DNA from: CBDUMN01 sp965368335
GTDB lineage: Bacteria > Pseudomonadota > Alphaproteobacteria > Rhodospirillales > JAPHRK01
Direction: 5' to 3'
Length of the DNA: 29,635 nt
Assembly (NCBI GenBank): GCA_965368335.1
Contig: CBDUMN010000040.1
Location: forward strand, 1 to 29,635
The notes beneath the pieces are model-generated. The model did no database searches and was not told where the DNA came from. It worked only from the letters and a program-made list of their open reading frames with translations. The position numbers and the translations under genes are program-made. Below, piece after piece: positions 7,611 to 16,664 of the stretch. Each line of letters begins with the position of its first letter. Positions within the stretch are counted from its first letter, which is position 1.

Positions 7611-7946
7611 ATGAAAATCCATCTTTTCGCCATTGCTGGCCTCGTTGCTCTCAGCCTTCCGGCCAAGGCGGAAACGGCGATGACCGATATCGCCTTAAAG
7701 GCGCTTGGGGGGCTGAATGGCACGGCTTTGCATTGCAAGTACATCGATCAATCGGTCAAGATGCGTAAAGCTGCAGTGGAAACTTTGCCTAAGTCTCGGA
7801 AGTATGGCGAAGACTTCGAAACGGCGACCAACGATGCGTTTCTCAACGCCTCGAAAACCGGTGCTACTTGTCCCGATAAAGCCGCTTTTGAGAATGATGT
7901 GGCTTCAGCTATCGGCCTTCTGAAAGGCGCTTTCGGGAAAAAATAG
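7611..7946 (+). CDS. Small exported protein, unknown function, 111 aa
   Basis: I do not recognise a named family. Residues 1-20 form a clear signal peptide (short basic start, hydrophobic core FAIAGLVALSL, cleavage after PAKA), so the mature ~91-residue protein should be periplasmic. It has exactly two cysteines (C42 and C87), compatible with one disulfide, and a helical, lysine-rich composition ending in KGAFGKK. A TTGGAGGAACC ribosome site precedes the ATG. It stands alone: 83 bases after the crotonase gene and followed by a hairpin terminator shared with the convergent gltD. Whether it is cotranscribed with the crotonase operon cannot be told. Confidence 0.8.
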   Translation: MKIHLFAIAGLVALSLPAKAETAMTDIALKALGGLNGTALHCKYIDQSVKMRKAAVETLPKSRKYGEDFETATNDAFLNASKTGATCPDKAAFENDVASAIGLLKGAFGKK

Positions 7947-7972
7947 GTTTAAACTTAATGGGTTAGACAAGA

Positions 7973-8002
7973 AATAGCCGGGTTGTCGAGCCCGGCTATT
8001 TT
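7973..8002 (+). terminator. Rho-independent terminator between the exported-protein gene and gltD (probably bidirectional)
   Basis: AATAGCCGGG (7973-7982), an 8-base loop and CCCGGCTATT (7991-8000) form a perfect 10-pair stem, followed by Ts on the plus strand. On the minus strand the same stem is followed by TTTC, so it can also end the gltBD transcript. It sits between two convergent genes. Confidence 0.85.
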
Positions 8003-8025
8003 GATTCTGTATCGAAAATCTGTGT

Positions 8026-9471
8026 TTAGTAGGTCGGCAGTTTGCTTTTCCCCATGAGGAACTTATCAACTTCATGGGCGGCCTCGCGACCTTCGCGGAT
8101 GGCCCAGACGACGAGAGACTGACCGCGCCGCATATCGCCTGCAGCAAAGACCTTTTTGACAGAAGTATGGTAGTTGCCAACTTCGGCTTTAACGTTGCCG
8201 CGATCATCGTAGTCGACGCCCAGGTCGTTGAGCAGTCCTTGTTGGATTGGGTGGACAAAGCCCATGGCGAGAAGCACGAGATCGGCTTTGATGACAAATT
8301 CGCTCCCGGCGATTTCTTCCATTTGCCATTGACCGTTTTCGCCTTGCGCCCATTCGACACGAACAGCGTCCACTTCCGTAACACGACCGTTTGCATTGGC
8401 TCGGAAACGTTTGGTCGCAACGTTCCAATCCCGATTGCAGCCTTCTTCATGGGAAGAGGAAGACCGCAGCTTCATCGGCCACAATGGCCAAGTGGCGCCT
8501 TTGTCTTCCTTTTCAGGAGGCTTAGGCATGATTTCGATCTGGGTAACGGAATTAGCGCCATGCCGGATAGAGGTGCCGACGCAGTCCGAGCCAGTGTCTC
8601 CGCCGCCGATAACCAGCACATCGAGGGCCTCGGCGAGGATGTCGTTTCCTCCTACCGGTTCGTCGGCGACACGACGATTTTGCTGGCTTAAGAAATCCAT
8701 GGCGAAATGAATGCCGTCCAGGTCACGCCCCTCAATGGGAAGATCGCGCGGCTTCTCAGAGCCACCAGTTAAGAGAACAGCATCAAAATCGTTTATCAGA
8801 TCATTGGCCTTAATGTCGATTCCGACGCAGGTGTTGGGGCGGAATTCAACGCCTTCGGCCTGCATCTGAGCGACACGGCGATCAATGACGCTTTTTTCCA
8901 GTTTGAAATCGGGAATGCCGTAGCGGAGCAAGCCGCCGAAACGGGCATTCTTTTCAAACAGAACGACACTGTGACCGGCCCGCGCCAACTGTTGAGCGGC
9001 GGCCATACCGGCAGGGCCGGAACCCACTACGGCAACGCGTTTGCCGGTTTTTTCAGCCGGTATCCGCGGTGTGATCCATTTTTCTTCCCAGCCGCGCTCG
9101 ACGATGGCGTGCTCAATGGTTTTGATCGCCACCGGCTCATCCTGAAGATTGAGTGTGCAGGAAGCCTCGCAAGGGGCAGGGCAGACGCGCCCGGTGAACT
9201 CAGGGAAGTTATTGGTGGAGTGCAGCGTATCCAGTGCTTCTTTCCAATGATCGCGATAGACCAGATGGTTCCAATCGGGAATCATATTGTCGACCGGACA
9301 GCCACCGTGACAGTAGGGAATGCCGCAATCCATGCAGCGCGCACCCTGGCGGCTCAATTCAGCCGTGCTTAAGGGTTGGGTGAATTCGCGGTAGTGACAG
9401 ATACGTTCATGCACCGGAGCATAGCCCGGGGTCTGTCGCCGATATTCCATAAAACCGGTTGCTTTTCCCAT
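8026..9471 (-). CDS. gltD: Glutamate synthase (NADPH) small subunit, 481 aa
   Basis: Beta subunit of bacterial glutamate synthase. It oxidises NADPH on FAD and passes electrons to GltB for reductive formation of glutamate from glutamine and 2-oxoglutarate. The N-terminal ferredoxin-like domain carries the two cysteine groups for [4Fe-4S] centres: C46, C49, C54, C58 and C97, C101, C105. The FAD-binding motif VAVVGSGPAGMAAAQQLA follows at about 145-162, and the NADPH-binding motif VLVIGGGDTGSDCVG is in the second Rossmann domain. The C-terminus AAGDMRRGQSLVVWAIREGREAA is the usual FAD-contact end. Length is normal. The gene begins 3 bases after gltB, with AGGGGG inside the gltB end, so the two are made in a coupled way. 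Confidence 0.98.
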   Translation of the reverse strand: MGKATGFMEYRRQTPGYAPVHERICHYREFTQPLSTAELSRQGARCMDCGIPYCHGGCPVDNMIPDWNHLVYRDHWKEALDTLHSTNNFPEFTGRVCPAPCEASCTLNLQDEPVAIKTIEHAIVERGWEEKWITPRIPAEKTGKRVAVVGSGPAGMAAAQQLARAGHSVVLFEKNARFGGLLRYGIPDFKLEKSVIDRRVAQMQAEGVEFRPNTCVGIDIKANDLINDFDAVLLTGGSEKPRDLPIEGRDLDGIHFAMDFLSQQNRRVADEPVGGNDILAEALDVLVIGGGDTGSDCVGTSIRHGANSVTQIEIMPKPPEKEDKGATWPLWPMKLRSSSSHEEGCNRDWNVATKRFRANANGRVTEVDAVRVEWAQGENGQWQMEEIAGSEFVIKADLVLLAMGFVHPIQQGLLNDLGVDYDDRGNVKAEVGNYHTSVKKVFAAGDMRRGQSLVVWAIREGREAAHEVDKFLMGKSKLPTY

Positions 9472-9474
9472 GAC

Positions 9475-12400
9475 TTATTTCCCCCTCTGCATAGACGAAC
9501 CGGCCTTCAAGCCTTGCGAAATCTGTAGTTCTTTCAAGGCCCGGCGATATTCGACTGGCATGACTTTAACGAACTTGCTGCGGTTGGTTTCCCAGTTATC
9601 CAGGATTTCCCGGGCCCGCGAGCTGTCCGTATAGTGCATATGACGCTCAATCAGCATCTTAAGGCGCGTCTCGTCATTGCTGGTCATGTCGTGCATGATG
9701 TCGACAAGACCGTGAGACTCCAGGTCGGAGCCTTGGTGATCGAGACGTTCCAGAGCGTCTGCTTCTTCGAGGATCGGTTCGAACTCGACCATGGCCATGT
9801 TGCAGCGTTTTTCGAAATCGCCGTTCTCATCGAGAACGTAAGCAATCCCGCCGCTCATGCCTGCTGCGAAGTTACGCCCGGTTTCACCAAGCACAACGAC
9901 GCAGCCGCCGGTCATGTATTCGCAGCCATGGTCGCCCACGCCTTCAACAACCGCCACCGCACCGGAGTTGCGAACGGCAAACCGTTCACCGCCAACGCCG
10001 CGGAAGTAGCATTCGCCTGCAATAGCGCCATAGAGCACCGTATTGCCGACGATGATGTTGTCTTCGGGAACAAGGGAGCTCTTGGCGTCTGGATAGATCA
10101 CCAAACGACCGCCGGAAAGGCCCTTGCCGACATAGTCATTGCCAGCGCCTTCAAGCTCGAAGGTGACGCCTTTAGCGACAAAAGCGCCAAAGCTCTGTCC
10201 AGCGATACCGGTCAGCTTGACGTGAATGGTGTCGTCTTCCAGTCCTTCGTGACCGTAACGGGTCGCGACTTCGCCGGAAAGCATGGCCCCGACAGTACGA
10301 TTGGTGTTCTTTACCGGCAGATCGATCTTCACCGACTTCTGGTTTTCAAGCGCATCGGTGGACAATTTGATCAATTCGTTATCCAGCGCCTGATCTAAGC
10401 CGTGATCCTGCTTTTCGCTGTTGAAGATGGCGACGCCTTCTGCAGCTTGAGGAGTGGCCAGAATGCGCGAGTAGTCGATGCCCTTGGCTTTCCAGTGTTC
10501 CAGCGCTTCCCGTTTGTTGAGAATGTCGGAGCGGCCGATCATTTCGTTGATCGTCCGGAAGCCGAGTTCAGCCATGATTTGACGGGCTTCTTCGGCGATG
10601 AACATCATATAGTTCACCACATCTTCCGGCTTGCCGATAAAGCGTTTGCGCAATTCAGCATCCTGCGTGGCAACGCCGACAGGGCAGGTGTTGAGATGGC
10701 ATTTGCGCATCATGATGCAGCCTTCGGCAATCAGTGCGCCGGTTGCGAAACCGAATTCGTCGGCCCCGAGCAGGGCGCCAATGACCACATCGCGGCCGGT
10801 CCGCAGACCGCCGTCAACCTGAACGGCAATCCGGCCGCGCAGTTCGTTTAACACGAGGGTTTGGTGGGTTTCGGAAAGGCCGATTTCCCACGGGCTGCCT
10901 GCATGCTTGATCGAGGTGATTGGGCTCGCGCCTGTGCCGCCGTCGTAGCCGGAAATGGTTACGTGGTCGGCATGGGCCTTGGAAACGCCCGCCGCAACCG
11001 TGCCGACACCAACCTCGGAGACCAGCTTTACGGAAATACGGGCCTTCGGATTGACGTTTTTCAGGTCGTGGATGAGCTGAGCCAAATCCTCAATCGAATA
11101 GATGTCGTGGTGCGGCGGTGGCGAAATCAGGCCGACGCCCGGGGTGGAGTGGCGGACACGCGCAATGGTGCGGTCCACTTTATGGCCCGGAAGCTGGCCG
11201 CCTTCGCCGGGCTTCGCGCCCTGAGCCATCTTGATTTGGATGTCGTCGGCATTGACGAGATATTCGGTCGTAACGCCAAACCGACCTGAGGCCACCTGCT
11301 TAATGGCCGAACGCATGGAATCGCCGTTTTCCAAAGGCTTGAAGCGGATGCGTTCTTCGCCGCCTTCGCCGGAATTGGATTTGCCGCCGAGACGGTTCAT
11401 AGCGATTGCCAGGGTCGTATGGGCTTCAAAAGAGATGGAGCCGAAGGACATGGCCCCGGTGGCGAAGCGTTTGACGATTTCCGATGCCGGTTCCACTTCG
11501 TCGAGCGGAACGGGTTTGCGGTCGCTGTTGAACTCAAACAGGCCGCGGAGCGTCAAAAGCTTTTTGTCCTGCTTATTGATAAGCGCCGCGAACTCCTTGT
11601 ACTGCTCAAAGTTTCCGCTGCGCACCGCATGTTGCAGGGCAGTGATGGCTTCGGGGGTCCATAGATGGGCTTCGCCGCGTAGACGGTAACCCAGTTGACC
11701 GCCAACATCGAGATGATCGCGGTAAATGGCTTCGCCGCCGTAGGCCGTGCTGTGACGGCGAACGGTTTCCTCGGCGATTTCATCCACATTGACGCCTTCG
11801 ATAGTGGTCGCCGTACCCGTGAAGTATTTTTCGATGAAATCGGAACTGAGCCCAATGGCGTCGAAAATCTGAGCGCCGCAGTAGGACTGATAGGTGGAGA
11901 TGCCCATCTTGGACATAACCTTGAGAATACCCTTGCCGACGGCCTTGATATAGCGGTTCTGGATTTCTTCGTCGGTCAAATCTTCGGGAAGGCTGGAGCG
12001 CAATGAGGAAAGCGTGTCGAACGCCAGGTAGGGATTGACCGCCTCGGCGCCATAACCGGCAAGAACGCAGAAATGATGAACTTCGCGAGCCTCGCCCGTT
12101 TCGACCACCAGCCCTGTGCTGGTGCGCAGACCTTTGCGGACCAGATAATGATGAACCGACGCCGTCGCCAGAACCGCAGGAATGGGAATACGGTTCTTCG
12201 ATACGGCGCGGTCGGAAAGGATAATGATGTTGAAGCCATCGTGTACGGCCCGCTGAGCCATTTCACAGATGGAGATGAGAGCATCTTCAAGGCCTTTCGG
12301 GCCTTTATCGGCATCCCAACAGATATCGATGGTTTGGGTTTTGAAAGCGCCGCCAACGTAGTTTTCGATATGGCGAATCTTTTCAAGGTCCGAATTGGTC

Positions 12401-14112
12401 AAAATCGGCTGACGTACTTCCAGGCGCATGTGCTTCCCGGCTTCGTCGAAGCCCAACAGGTTGGGGCGTGGCCCAACATGGGAAACCAGCGACATGACCA
12501 ACTCTTCCCGGATCGGATCGATCGGTGGGTTGGTGACCTGGGCGAAGTTCTGCTTGAAGTAATCGTAGAGCAGACGCGACTTGTCCGACAGAACCGCTGG
12601 CGGCGTGTCGTAGCCCATGGAGCCGATAGGGTCCATACCTGAAATACCCATGGGCTCCAGGAAGAATTTGACGTCTTCCTGGGTGTAGCCGAAGGCCTGC
12701 TGACGGCGCAGCAGAGTCCGCATGCCAGGATGCATGGGGGTGACTTCTGATGGCAAATCCTCAAGCTGGATCTGGGTTTTACGCAGCCAAGACTCATAGG
12801 GATGGGCGTTCGAGAGTTCGGCCTTCAGATCGGCATCGTCGATAATCTGACCTTTTTCGAAGTCGATCAGCAGCATTTTACCAGGCTGAAGACGCCATTT
12901 TTTAGCGATATTTTCTTCAGGGATCGTCAGCACACCTTCCTCGGAAGACATGATCAACCGGTCATCCTTGGTGATGACGTAACGGGCAGGGCGCAGACCG
13001 TTACGGTCTAGCGTAGCGCCAATCTGCTTACCATCGGTAAACGCCACGGCGGCCGGGCCGTCCCAAGGCTCCATAAGCGCCGAGTGGTACTCATAGAAAG
13101 CCTTGCGCTTATCGTCCATCAAGGGATTGCCGTCCCAGGCTTCTGGGATCATTAGCATCATGGCATGGGCGAGCGAATAACCGCCAGCAACCAACAACTC
13201 CAGAGCATTATCGAAACAGGCGGAGTCCGACTGCCCTTCCTTGATCAGCGGCCAAAGTTTGTCGAGGTCTGCGCCGAGCAGTTTCGACTCGATCGCCGTG
13301 CGTCGGGCGCGCATCCAGTTGATGTTGCCGCGCAGGGTGTTGATTTCACCATTGTGACAAATCACCCTGAATGGCTGGGCCAGTCGCCAGCTAGGAAAGG
13401 TGTTGGTCGAAAAACGCTGGTGAACCATAGCCAGCGCCGAGACTACACGGTCGTCATCAAGCTCCTGATAGTAGGAGCCGACGCGGTCGGCCAGGGTCAT
13501 GCCCTTATAGAGCAGCGTACGGGATGAAAAAGAGGTGATATAAAAATCAGTATCCGGGTTCTTCGCTTCAGTTGCGCGGTGTACCTGCTTGCGGATGACC
13601 AATAGCTTACGCTCGAAGGCATCCTGATCGGCCAGAGCGGCGTTGCGCTGTACGGCGAATTGACGGACGACAGGCTCTGTTTTCTTGACGCTTTCGCCAA
13701 GTACGGAGCTATCTGTTTCAACATCCCGCCAGCCGAGCAGAGCCTGACCTTCGGCCTTGACGAAATCGGCGACGGTCTGCTCACAGACCTTCCGCTCGGT
13801 GTCGTCTTTGGGGAGAAATACCATGCCGATGGCGTAATGGCCTTCTTCCGGCAGCTCAATACCGACTTTTGCAAATTCCTCGCGCATGAACTGGTCGGGA
13901 GTTTGGAGCAATAGTCCCGCCCCGTCACCTGCCAACGGATCGGCGCCCACCGCGCCCCGGTGTGTCAGGTTTTTCAGGATCTCAAGACCCTGTTGGACGA
14001 TGTCGTGACTCTTGCGCCCTTTGATGTCGGCGACGAAGCCGATACCGCAGGCATCATGTTCGTTGCGAGGGTCGTAAAGACCCTGCTTTTCGGGCAGTCC
14101 CAGAAAACTCAT
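9475..14112 (-). CDS. gltB: Glutamate synthase (NADPH) large subunit, 1545 aa
   Basis: Alpha subunit of glutamate synthase, the GOGAT half of ammonium assimilation. The N-terminal class II amidotransferase domain (about 22-430) has its nucleophile in the segment NEHDACGIGF (C22), so a 21-residue propeptide must be removed. The central and FMN-binding synthase domains follow (GGKSNSGEGGEE, GAKPGEGGQLPGHKV). The [3Fe-4S] ligands C1132, C1138 and C1143 show the C-x5-C-x4-C spacing known from Azospirillum brasilense GltB. The C-terminal GXGXG beta-helix region (GLSGGRLVIYPD, GECYFRGVGGERFAVRNSG) is complete. Size is normal for the family and no frameshift is seen. It is the first gene of the gltBD operon, divergent from the DUF62 gene. 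I could not identify a convincing promoter in the 160-base upstream gap. Confidence 0.98.
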   Translation of the reverse strand: MSFLGLPEKQGLYDPRNEHDACGIGFVADIKGRKSHDIVQQGLEILKNLTHRGAVGADPLAGDGAGLLLQTPDQFMREEFAKVGIELPEEGHYAIGMVFLPKDDTERKVCEQTVADFVKAEGQALLGWRDVETDSSVLGESVKKTEPVVRQFAVQRNAALADQDAFERKLLVIRKQVHRATEAKNPDTDFYITSFSSRTLLYKGMTLADRVGSYYQELDDDRVVSALAMVHQRFSTNTFPSWRLAQPFRVICHNGEINTLRGNINWMRARRTAIESKLLGADLDKLWPLIKEGQSDSACFDNALELLVAGGYSLAHAMMLMIPEAWDGNPLMDDKRKAFYEYHSALMEPWDGPAAVAFTDGKQIGATLDRNGLRPARYVITKDDRLIMSSEEGVLTIPEENIAKKWRLQPGKMLLIDFEKGQIIDDADLKAELSNAHPYESWLRKTQIQLEDLPSEVTPMHPGMRTLLRRQQAFGYTQEDVKFFLEPMGISGMDPIGSMGYDTPPAVLSDKSRLLYDYFKQNFAQVTNPPIDPIREELVMSLVSHVGPRPNLLGFDEAGKHMRLEVRQPILTNSDLEKIRHIENYVGGAFKTQTIDICWDADKGPKGLEDALISICEMAQRAVHDGFNIIILSDRAVSKNRIPIPAVLATASVHHYLVRKGLRTSTGLVVETGEAREVHHFCVLAGYGAEAVNPYLAFDTLSSLRSSLPEDLTDEEIQNRYIKAVGKGILKVMSKMGISTYQSYCGAQIFDAIGLSSDFIEKYFTGTATTIEGVNVDEIAEETVRRHSTAYGGEAIYRDHLDVGGQLGYRLRGEAHLWTPEAITALQHAVRSGNFEQYKEFAALINKQDKKLLTLRGLFEFNSDRKPVPLDEVEPASEIVKRFATGAMSFGSISFEAHTTLAIAMNRLGGKSNSGEGGEERIRFKPLENGDSMRSAIKQVASGRFGVTTEYLVNADDIQIKMAQGAKPGEGGQLPGHKVDRTIARVRHSTPGVGLISPPPHHDIYSIEDLAQLIHDLKNVNPKARISVKLVSEVGVGTVAAGVSKAHADHVTISGYDGGTGASPITSIKHAGSPWEIGLSETHQTLVLNELRGRIAVQVDGGLRTGRDVVIGALLGADEFGFATGALIAEGCIMMRKCHLNTCPVGVATQDAELRKRFIGKPEDVVNYMMFIAEEARQIMAELGFRTINEMIGRSDILNKREALEHWKAKGIDYSRILATPQAAEGVAIFNSEKQDHGLDQALDNELIKLSTDALENQKSVKIDLPVKNTNRTVGAMLSGEVATRYGHEGLEDDTIHVKLTGIAGQSFGAFVAKGVTFELEGAGNDYVGKGLSGGRLVIYPDAKSSLVPEDNIIVGNTVLYGAIAGECYFRGVGGERFAVRNSGAVAVVEGVGDHGCEYMTGGCVVVLGETGRNFAAGMSGGIAYVLDENGDFEKRCNMAMVEFEPILEEADALERLDHQGSDLESHGLVDIMHDMTSNDETRLKMLIERHMHYTDSSRAREILDNWETNRSKFVKVMPVEYRRALKELQISQGLKAGSSMQRGK

Positions 14113-14243
14113 GATTATGTCTTTTTCCCATACCTTAGAAGTTGGAGCGTTTGATTACCAAGGTCGGGGTAGTGTGCCAAGAGCGAAATCGCGTTTAATG
14201 AAGTTTTTCAAATGTAAAATTTTGGGAAAATCGGCTTAATCGT

Positions 14244-14273
14244 TTGAAAAAACTGCAAAAACATCGATATTAA
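14244..14273 (+). promoter_or_regulatory. Candidate promoter of the DUF62/MBL operon
   Basis: TTGAAA (14244-14249) and TATTAA (14268-14273) are separated by 18 bases and resemble sigma-70 boxes. If used, transcription would begin near 14280. That is downstream of the possible ATG at 14274 and supports the ATG at 14304 as the true start. Confidence 0.35.
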
Positions 14274-14303
14274 ATGGAGCTACCAATTTTACGGTTTTCG
14301 TTA

Positions 14304-15080
14304 ATGGCTCCGATTGTTCTGTTTACCGATTTCGGTGTTTTGGGTCCCTACGTGGGGCAAATGATGGCTGCGGTCTACCGAACCTATGCAGAAGCCCGTG
14401 TGATAAACCTTTTTGCCGATGCACCGAGCTTCGACCCTCAGGCTTCGGCATATCTTCTTGCGGCTTATGTCGAAGAATTTGAGCCCGGCTCGGTCTTTCT
14501 TTGTGTTGTTGACCCCGGCGTAGGGGGGGAGCGTAAACCTATTGTTGTGGAGGCCGATGGACGTTTTTTTGTCGGTCCGGACAATGGTCTTTTTTCGGTC
14601 ATTGCCAAGAGAGCGAAAAAATGGATCGTAAAACAGATCGTCTGGAAACCGGAGCGGATGTCTGAAACCTTTCATGGACGCGATCTTTTCGCCCCAGTTG
14701 CCGCTAAAATTGCAAAAGGCGAACCTTTTGCCTCTAAAGAAATGGGGCCGACCTCACTATGCGGATTTGACGGCCCTGAAGATCTTGAGAAGGTTGTTTA
14801 TGTCGATTCGTACGGCAATGTCATAACCGGGGTGCGCGGCGCAGCCATGAGCAGGGAAACCATTTTTTTAGCCGGAGGACGTGAGATTTGCTGGGCGCAG
14901 CGGTTTTCAAGCGTTCAAAAAGGTCAATGTTTCTGGTATGAAAATTCTAACGGTCTTGTCGAACTGGCGGTACGGGAAGGAAGCGCCAGTCAATTCCTCG
15001 GATTGGGGGTTGGTGATAAGATCATGGCTATCTCGTCGGGAGATGCTGTCGGTAGCCTGGGGAGGGCTCAAATCGGATGA
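14304..15080 (+). CDS. S-adenosylmethionine hydrolase (DUF62 / SAM hydroxide adenosyltransferase), 258 aa
   Basis: Member of the DUF62 family, which hydrolyses S-adenosylmethionine to adenosine and methionine and is related to the fluorinase/chlorinase enzymes. Motifs are LFTDFG (6-11), DPGVGGERKP (70-79), VGPDNGLFS (90-98) and TFHGRDLFAPVAA (122-134). The conserved catalytic Asp-Arg-His set corresponds to D70, R77 and H124. The long halogenase-type insertion is not evident, so hydrolase rather than halogenase is likely. An ATG at 14274 is in frame, but family members start almost directly with the TDFG strand, so I chose 14304; neither start has a strong ribosome site. The downstream MBL gene overlaps its end by 4 bases. 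The biological role of these enzymes in bacteria is poorly understood. Confidence 0.92.
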   Translation: MAPIVLFTDFGVLGPYVGQMMAAVYRTYAEARVINLFADAPSFDPQASAYLLAAYVEEFEPGSVFLCVVDPGVGGERKPIVVEADGRFFVGPDNGLFSVIAKRAKKWIVKQIVWKPERMSETFHGRDLFAPVAAKIAKGEPFASKEMGPTSLCGFDGPEDLEKVVYVDSYGNVITGVRGAAMSRETIFLAGGREICWAQRFSSVQKGQCFWYENSNGLVELAVREGSASQFLGLGVGDKIMAISSGDAVGSLGRAQIG

Positions 15081-15901
15081 CGATTGGCGTTAAGTTTTGG
15101 GGGGTAAGAGGGAGCATTGCTTGCCCCTCGGCCAGCCATATTCAATATGGCGGCAACACCAGTTGCCTGGAGGTGACTCTTGGTAATCATCACCTTATTC
15201 TTGATGCCGGAACGGGAATTCGGAACCTCGGACAACTGTTCACCAAGCGTGGCATGAGAAGAAGCACTTTGTTGCTGACGCATACGCATTGGGACCACAT
15301 CAACGGTTTTCCCTTTTTTCAACCCGCTTTTGCCCCTGGAAACATTCTTCGGATCATGGCCGGCCATCTCCACGACAAAGGAGGGGTCAAGGAGGTCATC
15401 GCCAGTCAGATGGATAACCCCATGTTTCCCGTTCCCCTTGAGGCCATGCAGGCCGAGATGGAGTTTGAAGACTTTGTTGCGGGTGATTCATTTAAACTGT
15501 CATCGGAGGTCAATATTCGTACGGCGCCGCTCAACCACCCGAATGGTGCGACTGGCTACCGCATCGAGTATGGGGGAAAGAGTTTCTGCTATGTGACCGA
15601 TACCGAGCATGTTCCTGGTGAACTGGACCAGAATATTCTCGGACTTATTGAAGGGGCTGATCTGGTTGTCTATGACAGCACTTATACCGAAGAGGAATTT
15701 CCCGACCGCATCGGCTGGGGGCATTCGACCTGGAACGAGGGACTAAAGCTTTGCCGCGAAGCAGGCGCGAAGCAATTTGCGGTATTTCATCACGACCCGG
15801 ATCACGATGACGCCTTTATGGCGGACATCGAACGGCAAGTCCGTGAAGAGTGGCGCGATGCTTTTGTCGCGCGTGAAAACATGGAAATAGAGATCGACTA
15901 G
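15077..15901 (+). CDS. MBL-fold metallo-hydrolase (GVRGS type), 274 aa
   Basis: Metallo-beta-lactamase-fold hydrolase of the group beginning with the motif FWGVRGS (7-13), then YGGNTSCLEV (24-33) and LDAGTGIRNLG (42-52). This group has PhnP-, RNase Z- and phosphodiesterase-like relatives. Zinc ligands are in THTHWDH (H69, H71, D73, H74), LNHPNGATGYRIE, CYVTDTEH and the C-terminal GHST/FHHDPDHDD segments. The dinuclear zinc centre looks complete. Substrate is likely a phosphodiester or a similar small molecule, but this is not decided by the sequence. It overlaps the SAM hydrolase gene by ATGA, so the two are translationally coupled and may act in one pathway. Its stop lies only 13 bases from the convergent motB-like stop. 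Confidence 0.88.
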   Translation: MTIGVKFWGVRGSIACPSASHIQYGGNTSCLEVTLGNHHLILDAGTGIRNLGQLFTKRGMRRSTLLLTHTHWDHINGFPFFQPAFAPGNILRIMAGHLHDKGGVKEVIASQMDNPMFPVPLEAMQAEMEFEDFVAGDSFKLSSEVNIRTAPLNHPNGATGYRIEYGGKSFCYVTDTEHVPGELDQNILGLIEGADLVVYDSTYTEEEFPDRIGWGHSTWNEGLKLCREAGAKQFAVFHHDPDHDDAFMADIERQVREEWRDAFVARENMEIEID

Positions 15902-15914
15902 CAAAGTCGTCGTG

Positions 15915-16664
15915 CTATTCCACTGTTGAAACCGTGCCCATTTGCGGTACGTCCACGACGGGCCCACGGGGGCCAAAGTTCGGCATTTCATATTCAATGG
16001 GCTGTGGTTGAAGACGCACGATAACACGGCGGTTTTCCGCCATGTTTTCAGGTATAGGCGCACCTTCGGGGGTCCGGTTGGGTACCTTGGGACGGGTGGC
16101 GGCGAAACCGACAGCTTTTTGACGGTCGGCCGCTATGCCTTGTTCGATAAAATGGCGAACGACACGCGTTGCGCGACCAGATGATAGTTCCCAGTTCGAG
16201 GGATATTGTAGTGTGCTGATCGGGTCGTCGTCGGTGTGGCCTTCGATAATGACTGAAAACTGATCGTATTGTGGCGAGAGAACCGTCTGAGCGACGCTAT
16301 TGAGTAAGGGGAGGGCGGCGGGATTGAGTTCAGCCGTTCCTGGCTTGTAAAAAGCATTGCTGGCGAACTCTAAAACCACTCCTTGAGAATCCGTTGTGAC
16401 TTTAACGGCCTCGTCAGCCTTCAGAGTGTAAACGATATCCTGGATATCGACCTTCAATTCCTGCATCGGAAGGACGGTTTCTTTCTTGAGGATATCTTTG
16501 CCGATTCCTTCGCGCATTTGGTCGAATTTACCCTTATCGACTTTAGAGATGGCGAAAAAGATTACGAAGAAAGCCATCAACAACGTAATGGCGTCGGCGT
16601 AAGTGACGAGCCAGTCTTCCGACTCTTCTTGAGGTTTACCTTTTTTCCAGTTGGCCGCAGACAT
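15915..16664 (-). CDS. MotB/PomB-like stator protein with OmpA-type peptidoglycan-binding domain, 249 aa
   Basis: Inner-membrane stator subunit that anchors an ion channel to peptidoglycan. A short cytoplasmic N-terminus leads into one membrane helix WLVTYADAITLLMAFFVIFFA (18-38). It contains the ion-binding aspartate D24 in the YADAIT motif, equivalent to D32 of E. coli MotB. A periplasmic plug/linker follows, then the OmpA/MotB domain from about residue 115, with IIEGHTDDDPIS, SNWELSSGRATRVVRHFIEQG and NRRVIVRL. Its ATG directly follows the stop of the MotA-like gene with no gap. Sequence alone would give flagellar MotB, but no other flagellar gene is in the window and the pair sits just downstream of a type I exporter, so a role outside the flagellum is open. 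Confidence 0.9.
   Translation of the reverse strand: MSAANWKKGKPQEESEDWLVTYADAITLLMAFFVIFFAISKVDKGKFDQMREGIGKDILKKETVLPMQELKVDIQDIVYTLKADEAVKVTTDSQGVVLEFASNAFYKPGTAELNPAALPLLNSVAQTVLSPQYDQFSVIIEGHTDDDPISTLQYPSNWELSSGRATRVVRHFIEQGIAADRQKAVGFAATRPKVPNRTPEGAPIPENMAENRRVIVRLQPQPIEYEMPNFGPRGPVVDVPQMGTVSTVE

Noticed and set aside
14113..14273. Possible sigma-54 promoter for gltB (minus-strand TTGGCAC)
   Set aside because: Only the -24 half is present; the GC expected ten bases after the GG is CG, so the -12 element fails. No convincing sigma-70 pair was found either.
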